NCBI RefSeq assembly: GCF_000499205.1 | Contig: NZ_AWUK01000048.1 | Coordinates: 1-36,314, forward strand | DNA: 36,314 nucleotides | Direction: 5' to 3' | Source: Paenibacillus sp. MAEPY2 | Lineage (GTDB): Bacteria; Bacillota; Bacilli; Paenibacillales; Paenibacillaceae | Shown here: positions 1 to 7,610 of the stretch, piece after piece | Layout of the letters: each line of letters starts with the position of its first letter | How positions within the stretch are numbered: the stretch's first letter is position 1 | Translations under genes and position numbers: made by a program | The notes under the pieces: model-generated | Told to the model about the DNA's origin: nothing | What the model saw: the letters and a program-made list of their open reading frames with translations, nothing else | Database searches by the model: none

Positions 1-992
1 TAGCGCAGGTCTGTCCCGTTTTCCAGCAAATGAGTGGCGAAGGAGTGTCTCAGCTCATGAATACTTACCCTTTTCATAATTCCTACGCGTTGTCTAGCTT
101 CTTCAAAAACCTTCTGCACACTCCGCTCAGTAAGATGTCGATCAGAAGATTGCCCCGGAAACAGCCAACGATTGGGTCTGTATTCATCTATGTATTTCTC
201 CACCATATCCCAGGCGAGGCTTGAAAGAAGCGTTCTCCGATCCTTTCGACCCTTTCCCTGTCTCACAATGAGTGTCTGCCTTTCAATATCCAGATAGGTG
301 CAACGCAGACGCACAACTTCACCTACACGAAGCCCGGAAGAATAGGTCAGAAACAATATGGCCTTATGTTTAGGGTTGGTTACGGATTTGAATAATTGTG
401 CAACTTCCTTTTCGGACATCACTTGTGGAAGCTTGGTCTGCTTCTTGGGACGAATATACTGGATATCCGTAGGATAATGGAGCACAAGTTTGCAATAGAA
501 GCGGAGCGCGCTAATGATCTGATTCACGCTTGAATGGGAAATTCCTCGCTCCAGCAAACCTAAACAATACATCTGAACTTTGGAAGTAGTGACATCCGTA
601 TTTTTAAGGCTAAGGTGCTTAGAAAACGCTCGACCTGATTACAATACGCTTTTATCGTTTTGCGACTATATCCTCGTAACTTTAGCGCCTTCTGTAACGG
701 TTCTTTGCTCCACTGGTTGTTTCCCCTATTAGCTTTCCATTGCTGCAGTTCTTCATTGTCAACCCAATGAAGTAATCTCAACTTCATCTGGATCAAACTG
801 GCTCGTAAACTCCTGGATGGCCACAATAGTGTAGGGTATGATCCACATTTTCTGTTTGGGTTCCCACTTTCTGCCCGTAATCTGGCGAATGCGCTGAATA
901 TATGCAGAGTTATAGGGACAACGAATATGCAGTGAATGAGTGGAGCCTTTAGTTATGGTTATCATTTCTGTGGTTGTAGTATCATCGTTCAT
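1..992 (-). pseudogene. Tyrosine recombinase/integrase, frameshifted and cut by the window edge
   Basis: Reading leftward from an ATG at 992 (preceded by AAAGGAG), three frames must be joined to give one recombinase. The first ~78 codons form a small domain with the pattern GRKWEPKQKMWIIP, which resembles the HARP-like extensions on some Bacillota integrases. A +1 shift near 760-770 leads to the SAM-like core-binding domain (RGYSRKTIKAYCNQVERFL). A second shift, one A missing in the A5 run at 601-605, leads to the catalytic domain: SSGLRVGEVVRLR carries the first catalytic Arg, GKGRKDR follows, and HELRHSFATHLLENG carries the His and second Arg. The catalytic Tyr would lie beyond position 1. 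The IntI-specific insertion between the GKG motif and the HxxR box is not seen, so it is XerC/D- or phage-like rather than an integron integrase. It is a pseudogene or has sequencing indels. Confidence 0.8.
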
Positions 993-1043
993 AGGAAACT
1001 CTCCTTTGTTTTTGAGTCTATGTCTTTCTCCGCAATTTTGAGA

Positions 1044-1094
1044 AATAAAAAGGAAGGCTCTCCTCATCCCAAAAAGGGAATCAGATGACCTTCC
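1044..1094 (-). terminator. Rho-independent terminator, conserved repeat copy A
   Basis: On the minus strand arms GGAAGG and CCTTCC, with an inner ATTCCC/GGGAT pairing, are followed by TTTTTATTTC. It lies downstream of the 1209-1502 gene. Stem, loop and flank are closely related to the terminator at 11901-11951. Confidence 0.7.
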
Positions 1095-1208
1095 GATGCT
1101 TTCGGAACATATATGATCTTTAAAAGTAAAGATGGGCACAGCCAGTACAATAAAAAAACTGCCACTCCATGTAGCTTCAACAAAGCATATCTACTGATCA
1201 ATCTGTCC

Positions 1209-1502
1209 TCATGGATAACAGTAGACGATTGAACCAGCTGGTACTTCGTCTGGGGAAATCCCTTTTCCCAAACATATACCGATATTCTTCTTGCCAGCTA
1301 TAGAATGGTTAATTTGAGTAGAAACAACTTCAAATACTTGCTCTTTCCCATCCGTTTTTTTGATGATAATCTGTTCACCAATCATCTCTTTAATTGTCGA
1401 AGGCAGTAGTTCATCCAACTCTTCATTAGCCCCCATAACGATGGTTCCGAATTCCGGTGTATCGAAGACTAACCCCACGCCAAACAGCATTTTAATTTCC
1501 AT
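1209..1502 (-). CDS. Small hypothetical protein (97 aa)
   Basis: I do not recognise the family. The protein is short, soluble and probably beta-rich. It has alternating hydrophobic stretches (MLFGVGLVFDTPEFGTIVMG), a central IGEQIIIKKTDGKEQVFEVV segment and a glycine-rich end (ICLGKGISPDEVPAGSIVYC). There is no signal peptide or membrane segment. The ATG at 1502 is preceded by AAGGTGGT at good spacing, and a terminator follows at 1044-1094, so it appears to be its own transcription unit. Confidence is high that it is a gene and low on its role. Confidence 0.6.
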   Translation of the reverse strand: MEIKMLFGVGLVFDTPEFGTIVMGANEELDELLPSTIKEMIGEQIIIKKTDGKEQVFEVVSTQINHSIAGKKNIGICLGKGISPDEVPAGSIVYCYP

Positions 1503-1627
1503 TCTGTGACCACCTTATCTCTATGAATAGCTCGCCTTTGACATCTCTTACCCTGAGATTAGCATTACGAAGTCTAACCATGGCATCTATCAATAATGCT
1601 TAAGTTACCCATTTAGCTTCTGCCCTT

Positions 1628-3425
1628 CTACATATACAAATGCCAACCCACAACAAAAGCAGCCAAGATGAAAGCCGAAATGCCAGACATAATGTACATC
1701 ATCTTTTGCTTTTTGCTGTAACTGCTCTTCCACAGTTTGTAAATAAGCAAGCCAAGATACGCGAATGCTAGAACCACATAAAGTAGGTTAAACATTAAAT
1801 TGATCCGTAGCGAAGAATAAGCAGGATAACTTGGTAGTCTGCTAAGTATGATGAAAAGATTAATAAGCAGTACTACGCCTGCAAAATGAATGGCAAGATG
1901 ATATTTATCAAAATTAGTTCGAGGATTTCCTCGTTTATGTAGTTTGTTAAGAAGCATACGGATTAGATAGCCGATCAAAACACATATACTGAAAATGATG
2001 GCTAGCGCAGCAGGAATAAGAGATATCTTAATTAAGTTCACTTTTAAATTTGATACAGGCAAGTAATCCATGTAAGGAGTGACGGAAATTTTCTCAATAA
2101 CCCCATTATGCTCGACAACATTATATAGATTACTTAACTCCGCTTTTGAAAATTTGGTTATATCAAGCTGCCTGAATAAATCAGTAAATCTAGCGGCTGC
2201 CCGTCGTGCGGATTGAAAATATCCTCCTTCAGAAGTGACTGAATTAACGTATGTACTATTACCGAAGATTTTGCTAATAAGTCCATAATAATAAATTTTC
2301 TCGAACGCAATGTTTGTCATGACCACCATTCCAAATTTGGATTCTGGATCAAAGACAACTTTGCTTGAAAATCCTTTTAAATTCCCTTCATGCAACATCG
2401 TAGGTACCCCGTATTCCATCTCAACGAATCCATGCGCAAACCGAGGAATCGAAGTCTCGTCATAATATAGACTCGTTGACAACATTTCGTCTAACGTATC
2501 CCTCTTCGCAAATAATACATGGCTATCATCGACAGGCATCAGCGCTGCAAGGAATTTTCCTAAATCTTCTGCTGTCCCGATCGCTGCCCCTGTAGGATAG
2601 AACGTTACGAATACTCTGTTCTCAGGGATCCGTTTCAAATCTTTCGTATACCCTTCAACCTCATTCCTTCTCTGCACGATGTCTGGACGATCTTGCCCCG
2701 TTGGATGAACCGTAGTGTCATTCATATGAAGAGGTTCAAAAATATGTTGATTAACATATTCATAATAAGGTTGCCCACTTACCAATTCCACGATGTAACC
2801 GGCTAATCCAACGCTATAGTTTGAATAACCAACGACGCTATTCGGTTTGTATATCTGTTTCGGCTCATTTTTACGCAACGTTTCTCCTAAATCATAATTT
2901 TCAATCTCGTCGTAATAATACACTTCGGACGCTGTTTGATCTTCCCAACCCGCATTGTGATGCATCAGGTTCAGTAGGGTAATCGGTTCATCGTATTTCA
3001 GCTTTTTTGAAAAATCCCTCTGGCAGATATTCTTTGATATCCGTTTCCAGATCAAGTTTTCCTTGTTCAACAAGCTGCATCACACTCGTATAAACCAACA
3101 GTTTAGAGATGGAAGCCCATTCAAAAACAGTGGATGTATCCGCCTTTCGCTGATTCTCAATATCCGCAAAGCCATATGTCTTATTCACAATAGTTTCACC
3201 GTCTTTGATAGCCACAACCGAAACGGCAGCGGTATACTTCTCATACGAGGCAACATAAGCATCAATCGTTTCCTCTAACTTGGATAAAGGAATCCTGGAT
3301 GGTGTAGCCTCAACCTGTTTTTCTTCAGCGTAAGCAGGTACCGCTATTGCCATAATGATAAATATGAATGATAGAACACAAGCGATTACTTTGTTTACAG
3401 TGTGATATCCACGATTCATTTGCAT
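1628..3425 (-). pseudogene. Membrane-anchored serine hydrolase of the class C beta-lactamase/PBP family, frameshifted
   Basis: Two overlapping frames make one protein of about 599 residues. The 5' frame (from 3425) starts with a signal peptide (IACVLSFIFIIMAIAVPAYA) and carries the SxxK nucleophile motif SISK at residues 105-108. The 3' frame begins around 3010 and carries the YSN motif (VVGYSNYSVGLAG) and an HEGNLKGFSS element in place of the KTG box. It ends in four predicted membrane helices (last ~150 residues). The frames join at the A6/T5 runs around 3002-3015: dropping one base gives a smooth EGFFKKLKYDEPITLL. Relatives are cell-surface beta-lactamase-like hydrolases or D-amino-acid peptidases; the substrate is unknown. 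The break is a single homopolymer indel, so it could be a real lesion or a sequencing error. Confidence 0.8.
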
Positions 3426-3537
3426 TAGCTTCTCTCCTTTTATTTTAAATGTTAATTACATACTCTTGTTCTCACGTATGCGTTTTCAAAAGAGTCCGCA
3501 TGAATCAAGGTTATTCTCAAATGCAATTACACTCCAT

Positions 3538-3783
3538 TCAGGAGAGAGGTCGGAGAATTTCACCTATTAATTTGGGCGTGATGATCTCATCGGTCCATTT
3601 TGGTGTTAATGCTCTTCTGTATCTTATATATTCTTTTGTCCAGCCTTCGAATTCTTCTCCTCAGAAACGATATGTAATGTGATTATTCCTTCGTTGTTAG
3701 CATCCGGATCAACATACCTATAAAATAATCCATTGGAACGAACGACTTTACTCGCATTATTCTTTCTTATAAATATCCTTCAT
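3538..3783 (-). pseudogene. Small degraded gene of unknown function
   Basis: Reading leftward from ATG at 3783, just after the stop of the 3787-4059 gene, the first frame stops after eight codons. A second frame then reads KVVRSNGLFYRYVDPDANN and EGIITLHIVSE. After another shift near 3660 a third frame reads GEEFEGWTKEYIRYRRALTP and continues through KWTDEIITPKLIGEIL to a stop at 3538. The pieces have protein-like composition and follow each other closely, so one ~80-residue protein with two indels is likely. Family not recognised. Confidence 0.45.
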
Positions 3784-3786
3784 TCA

Positions 3787-4059
3787 TCACATATATCCAT
3801 CTTCTGGTTCACCAACATCAAAACCTAATATTTTTGACGCTTCCAATTTGAACGTTTCTATCCAAGAAGTCCAATCATCATTATTCATCTGTGCATAAAA
3901 TGATAACCCACTAGGCTCTACGGATGCCTCAATAAAAACATCATCCTCTTCAGACCCGAACCAATACGGAATCCCACTTTTATAACCGATCCACCCTGGC
4001 ATACGCTCATACACTTTAGAAACTTTATCCCATACCTCCCTCTTCAATGACTTGATCAA
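3787..4059 (-). CDS. Small hypothetical protein (90 aa)
   Basis: An acidic, aromatic-rich cytosolic protein (MPGWIGYKSGIPYWFGSEED; WTSWIETFKLEASKILGFDV). It starts at a TTG that overlaps the TGA of the upstream gene (4056-4059), so translation is probably coupled. The size and style resemble small immunity or accessory proteins, but I cannot name the family. The pair with the preceding membrane protein and the degraded gene after it suggests a three-gene unit. Confidence 0.5.
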   Translation of the reverse strand: MIKSLKREVWDKVSKVYERMPGWIGYKSGIPYWFGSEEDDVFIEASVEPSGLSFYAQMNNDDWTSWIETFKLEASKILGFDVGEPEDGYM

Positions 4060-4475
4060 GGATAGATCTCTTGGTCTTTATATACTATTTTCGTTATCAT
4101 TTTTGAATATTTTAATCTCGTTATTTCAATCAGTTCATTTGGCTGCATCATTTTCACGATGTGACTATCATTTATTTTAATTTTGGTATTACCTCTTCCC
4201 AGTCCTTTGACTATTACGATGTTATTATTCACCTCTACTATTTGTCCAATTGTGTTGAATTGCTCTTGTTTCTTGAGATCAATGTATGTTACAAGGCCAA
4301 GTATACAAAATGTAATAAAGCAAAAAGTTGATAATGCAGTTGTCCATGCAGGAGGATGATATACTAAGTTATTGGCAGTTACTTGAATTACGATTATAAA
4401 AATAAATAGAACGATGAATAGAAATTGCTTTTTTAATTTGCCTTTAGCTTTTTCGTTCATAGGACTGTCTACCAC
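4056..4475 (-). CDS. Hypothetical membrane protein with two N-terminal helices
   Basis: It has a short basic N-terminus (KAKGKLKKQ), two membrane segments (FLFIVLFIFIIVIQVTA and LSTFCFITFCILGLVTYI) and a ~75-residue soluble beta-rich tail (IGQIVEVNNNIVIVKGLGRG). Two starts are possible: GTG at 4475 or ATG at 4460. Neither ribosome site is strong. The stop overlaps the start of the 3787-4059 gene. Family not recognised. Confidence 0.5.
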   Translation of the reverse strand: MVDSPMNEKAKGKLKKQFLFIVLFIFIIVIQVTANNLVYHPPAWTTALSTFCFITFCILGLVTYIDLKKQEQFNTIGQIVEVNNNIVIVKGLGRGNTKIKINDSHIVKMMQPNELIEITRLKYSKMITKIVYKDQEIYP

Positions 4476-4525
4476 CCATCTCCAGTTTTCCTATAACAAC
4501 ATGATTGAAGCCTTGTCTATCATAG

Positions 4526-4773
4526 TTAATTTTCATTCGTATTACGTCTCACTCTCATTAATGGATCTTTACGGAGATGAATCACAAAGTCTTGATTCGA
4601 AGTATGATATACAAAGTTACCAGGCTCTACTCGAAAAAATTCTTTATTCGCATCTTTTTCTGATACAGTACGAATTGGTGCAACTTCATCTTGTTATCTT
4701 CCTCATGATAATGAATGATAGAAACCAGAACAAATTGGTCAGGGAACAATCCTCTAACCTCTTGCCATTTCAT
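4526..4773 (-). pseudogene. Small conserved hypothetical protein (KWQE type), frameshifted
   Basis: From ATG at 4773 (AGAAGG nine bases upstream) the frame reads MKWQEVRGLFPDQFVLVSII. A one-base loss in the AA run near 4692 shifts it to a frame reading DEVAPIRTVSEKDANKEFF and RVEPGNFVYHTSNQDFVIHL, ending at TAA 4526-4528. Joined, this gives a compact ~82-residue protein with the KWQE...YPD/FPDQFVL...FVYHT layout of a widespread uncharacterised family. The opposite-strand open frame over this region is a shadow. Confidence 0.55.
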
Positions 4774-4912
4774 GTGTTATACCTTCTGTTATTTGAATTA
4801 GTTCAACTTTTTATCATTTTAACATATACCCCTTACTTCATATATCATTCCTGTATTATTCATAACACCCGACCTAGTCCAATGTATCCTCACTCGAGTA
4901 TGTAAAATGTAC

Positions 4913-4990
4913 AAAGAAACCGTCTCCTTTGGTATATGGTTGCTCTCACTTCCATTTACTACGGAACGGTTTCTTTTGTTTTTTTAATTT
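4913..4990. terminator. Long-stem terminator hairpin
   Basis: Arms AAAGAAACCGT and ACGGTTTCTTT enclose a ~40-base loop. A run TTTTGTTTTTTT follows on the plus strand. It stands between the 4526-4773 pseudogene and the WXG/lipase unit. The plus-strand orientation is the better terminator; no convincing plus-strand gene feeds it, so it may mainly insulate the minus-strand genes. Confidence 0.5.
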
Positions 4991-5234
4991 TAAGAAAGGA
5001 TCTGTTCCTTCTCATTACGACTTAACACATCAATAGCTTCAACAACTACCACCGCTATATCTAAGGCAAGGTACCGACGCTATGCGAAGGAGCAAACGCC
5101 CACACTAGCATTGTGATCGATCCGCAACATCATCTGAGTGTCATAAATTCGTGGATTGACATTCAGGCTTTCTTCATTACAACCCTGTGCCGATCTTTGT
5201 TGCAGCAGAATCTGCATACCACTGTTCGGATATC
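4991..5234. other. Intergenic stretch downstream of the WXG100-like gene
   Basis: No gene with a ribosome site was found here. On the minus strand, right after the 5235 stop, a 20-codon open piece ends in WYADSAATKIGTGL. It could be a lost tail of the WXG-like gene or chance. Confidence 0.3.
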
Positions 5235-5540
5235 TCAGCTCAGCATGCTGTGCTCCCTCCGGTCTCTGAAGTCCTCCCGGTCAGCTTCCTCCATCCTGTG
5301 AATGTATCGGCGCAATGCTTCTTTATGCGCCTCCAATTCATCCATTCGGCTGGATGTCCCGTTCAGGAAAGATTGCATTTTGAATCCTAGCGTTGTGGCA
5401 GCATTTCCTGCCCAATCTTGCTCCAGTCTACTATGTATTGAACGCATCTTCTGCTCCTGCTGCACTAAGCGCTCCTGCAACTGCTCACATTGCTGAACGG
5501 CTCTTCTCAGATCGGATAAAGATACCGATATTCTTCCCAT
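5235..5540 (-). CDS. WXG100-like small protein, likely type VII secretion partner
   Basis: A 101-residue, almost wholly helical protein with the hairpin-turn motif W43-A-G45 (RLEQDWAGNAA) between two charged amphipathic helices, as in EsxA/WXG100 proteins. There is no signal peptide. The ATG at 5540 lies one base after the lipase stop, and its ribosome site GGGAGG is inside the lipase 3' end, so the two are co-translated. Known family members dimerise and either are type VII substrates or escort larger ones. The neighbouring lipase has a similar helical C-terminus, so a heterodimer with that domain is the natural inference. No ESX machinery genes are in the window. Confidence 0.75.
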   Translation of the reverse strand: MGRISVSLSDLRRAVQQCEQLQERLVQQEQKMRSIHSRLEQDWAGNAATTLGFKMQSFLNGTSSRMDELEAHKEALRRYIHRMEEADREDFRDRREHSMLS

Positions 5541-5541
5541 G

Positions 5542-6930
5542 TCAAATACCTCCCGTTAAGAACTGGTCTGCTTGAACGAAATCTTCGTGCTTGCGTTCAA
5601 TGTACTCGGCAATCTCGCTGATGGATTCCTGATACCAACGGTTAATTCGTTCCAGTGTCGCCGTAGCTTCGTAAGCAATTGACGTGAAGGAATGGCTTTC
5701 ACTTGTGGAAGTATAAGCCTCGAACATTCGGATGGAAGCTTGTGCATCATTGGAAAACCCGCTCAGACTAAAGCGCATTTCCTTGGCTGCCTGTGCCAAT
5801 TCCTCCGGCGTTAGTCGGATTGTGCCACCACCTTGACCTGACTTTCCATTGGATGCAGCCGCAATCAAGGGGGCCACCAACCCGCCAACGAGGTTTGACA
5901 AAGCCATCCGTGATTCCTGATAAGCATTCCAGCGTGGTGAGATGTCAATTTGTTTTCCTGTTGCGCGATCGATAAGTGGACCGACCAAGTTACCCTGTTC
6001 ATCAAACTGATACTGGTTCATCGAGTGATATCCCTTGCCTTCTTTTTTGGAAAACGAGTCCATCAATCGAACAATATTACCGACCTGAAACTTGTCCAGA
6101 TCGATATCAATTGGGAAATTGTATGTGACTAACGGGCCGCTGGGCCCCATCGGACGAATCGGCACCATGAGCTGGAATTGCAGCCTCCAGTTTTGGTACA
6201 TCGCATTGGCCGAGTCAAAATCCTGGCCTTTGTAGTACGTGCTGCCAACATGTCTGTCATATTCAAAAAGTCCTCCTGCACCTACTGAATCGTTTGGCTG
6301 AACGATGTTCACCACTTTTTTATCATAGTAACCTTCGTTCACTTTCGCCAAGCTTGCATCGTCCAGCAGATTGGTTACACTCGGAGCACTGTATGTCATG
6401 GCAGACAAATCCTGTCGCGCTGCCACATATTGCGCTAAACCACCTCCAAGCGAATGTCCCGTAAGAGAGATACTTGCGTCAGGATATTTTGCTTTGACTT
6501 GTTCATAAAGCACTTCCGCCTGATGAAATTGGTTATTCTCCCAATCGATATCGTCCTTAATGGATTGAATAAAGCTTTTCTTGAAAATGTTATGATGATT
6601 AGGGTCAGTTACGGCATCCTCCAGTTCTCTGGTGCGTCCACCTAAAACATCGAACACGTCTGTTTCGTAATCGGCTGCTCTCCCAAGCCAGCTCCCACCT
6701 GGCTCTGTTCCGCGGTAACCGATGACAATCTGATTCGTCTGATTGTTGTGGAGGATGACGGAATCGAAACCCGACACTTTATTGTGGAGCTCGGCACCTT
6801 CAGGTTCAATGACCTTCCATTGTGCATAATCTCCCTCATCTTTAAGTGGTGCTCCGGCAGAAACGTTGTCCTGGTAGGCAAGGTTAGATATTTTCTGATA
6901 CAACTCGTCGCTTATGTAATCGTTCCGCAT
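5542..6930 (-). CDS. Class 3 lipase with C-terminal WXG-like helical domain (reverse-order type VII effector candidate)
   Basis: A 462-residue protein without a signal peptide. Residues 1-345 are an alpha/beta hydrolase of the lipase class 3/Mbeg1 type: oxyanion-side motif IGYRGTEPGG (70-79), nucleophile elbow GHSLGG with Ser160, and probable Asp214 (QPNDSVGAG) and His302 (KGYHSMN). A glycine linker (GKSGQGGG, 362-369) leads to a ~90-residue helical domain containing RWYQESISEIAEYI near its end. That order, effector first and helical targeting region last, is the reverse of usual LXG toxins and matches the type VII-secreted lipase TslA of Staphylococcus aureus. The co-translated WXG100-like gene and the divergent lipoprotein at 7034 complete a toxin, partner and immunity layout. 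The family assignment is strong; the secreted toxin role is inference. Confidence 0.8.
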   Translation of the reverse strand: MRNDYISDELYQKISNLAYQDNVSAGAPLKDEGDYAQWKVIEPEGAELHNKVSGFDSVILHNNQTNQIVIGYRGTEPGGSWLGRAADYETDVFDVLGGRTRELEDAVTDPNHHNIFKKSFIQSIKDDIDWENNQFHQAEVLYEQVKAKYPDASISLTGHSLGGGLAQYVAARQDLSAMTYSAPSVTNLLDDASLAKVNEGYYDKKVVNIVQPNDSVGAGGLFEYDRHVGSTYYKGQDFDSANAMYQNWRLQFQLMVPIRPMGPSGPLVTYNFPIDIDLDKFQVGNIVRLMDSFSKKEGKGYHSMNQYQFDEQGNLVGPLIDRATGKQIDISPRWNAYQESRMALSNLVGGLVAPLIAAASNGKSGQGGGTIRLTPEELAQAAKEMRFSLSGFSNDAQASIRMFEAYTSTSESHSFTSIAYEATATLERINRWYQESISEIAEYIERKHEDFVQADQFLTGGI

Positions 6931-7033
6931 AAATACCTCCTGAATTGAACATTCCGATATGATTATGTAAACTAGTGATAATTCAATCTTTATAGTATAT
7001 TAATACCATTCTATGAAAGTAGAGGTGTCCCTT

Positions 7034-7354
7034 TTGAGAAAACCTATCTTCTTGTTTGTAATCTTAATCATCTCATCACTCTTGCTTGGAGCATGTGCCT
7101 CCGAAGAAGAAAAGATGATTGTATCCTCCGCCGAGAAGTTCGCTGCAAATTATATTCTCGAAAAATACGGTGTAACCGTTCGTTTTACGGAGTATAAATT
7201 CTCTCCTCCCGATCTATCCAATTCGTTAGGCCTCCATGGCTACATTGAAGGCGATAAGAAAAAGAAGGTATTTGTTCTGGTAAATTACGATCCATTAAGT
7301 GTCGAGACACTATCGCTTCCTGAAGGAATATCCAAAAAATCAAATTCCAAATAG
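7034..7354 (+). CDS. Small lipoprotein, candidate immunity protein for the lipase
   Basis: Translation probably starts at TTG 7034, six bases after AGAGGTG; the in-frame ATG at 7013 has no ribosome site. The product is ~106 residues with a lipoprotein signal (FLFVILIISSLLLGAC, lipobox LLGAC). A small domain follows with FAANYILEKYGVTVRFTEY and LHGYIEGDKKKKVFVLVNY, a pattern resembling DUF1433-type lipoproteins. It is transcribed divergently from the lipase. In the TslA system the immunity factor is a surface-held lipoprotein, which fits here by position and type. It is the only plus-strand gene of its neighbourhood. Confidence 0.65.
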   Translation: MRKPIFLFVILIISSLLLGACASEEEKMIVSSAEKFAANYILEKYGVTVRFTEYKFSPPDLSNSLGLHGYIEGDKKKKVFVLVNYDPLSVETLSLPEGISKKSNSK

Positions 7355-7574
7355 AGAGTTGAAGTTATTTTTAAACTATCAATCGATATTAAACGCTATT
7401 GAAACTATAGGGAATATATGGATTGTATCTTTTGTCAATTACTCCTGTCAACGTTCCCCGCAACAATAAAATAAAGAAACAAATGCGATCTACATAATAG
7501 AATGATTGTGTTCTTAAGACATGATAAACCTCTGTTTAAAGAAGTTATCCACTAATCCGATGAATTCTGAATAT

Positions 7575-7610
7575 ACAAAAATAGAGGGAGTTACAGCAGA
7601 ACTCCCCCTC
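7575..7610 (-). terminator. Terminator of the siderophore cluster
   Basis: The minus-strand stem GGGAGTT/AACTCCC, with flanking GAGG/CCTC pairs and a 7-base loop, begins at the stop codon of the regulator gene and is followed by TCTATTTTTG. Confidence 0.75.

Noticed and set aside
595..610. Programmed -1 frameshift in the recombinase (TTAAAAAT run)
   Set aside because: A second, unrelated frameshift lies upstream, and nearby genes show the same one-base homopolymer lesions, so decay or sequencing error is simpler.
4492..4499. CCTATAAC next to an AACATG stretch, resembling a cassette outer box
   Set aside because: The inner ATTCACG/CGTGAAT boxes are missing and no matching partner box is found for the neighbouring genes; an 8-base match is expected by chance in a window this long.
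4414..4905. 163-codon plus-strand open frame followed by a plus-strand terminator
   Set aside because: It lies antisense to the KWQE-type pseudogene and the start of the membrane-protein gene, has no ribosome site and a Leu/Ile/Tyr-rich composition typical of a shadow frame.
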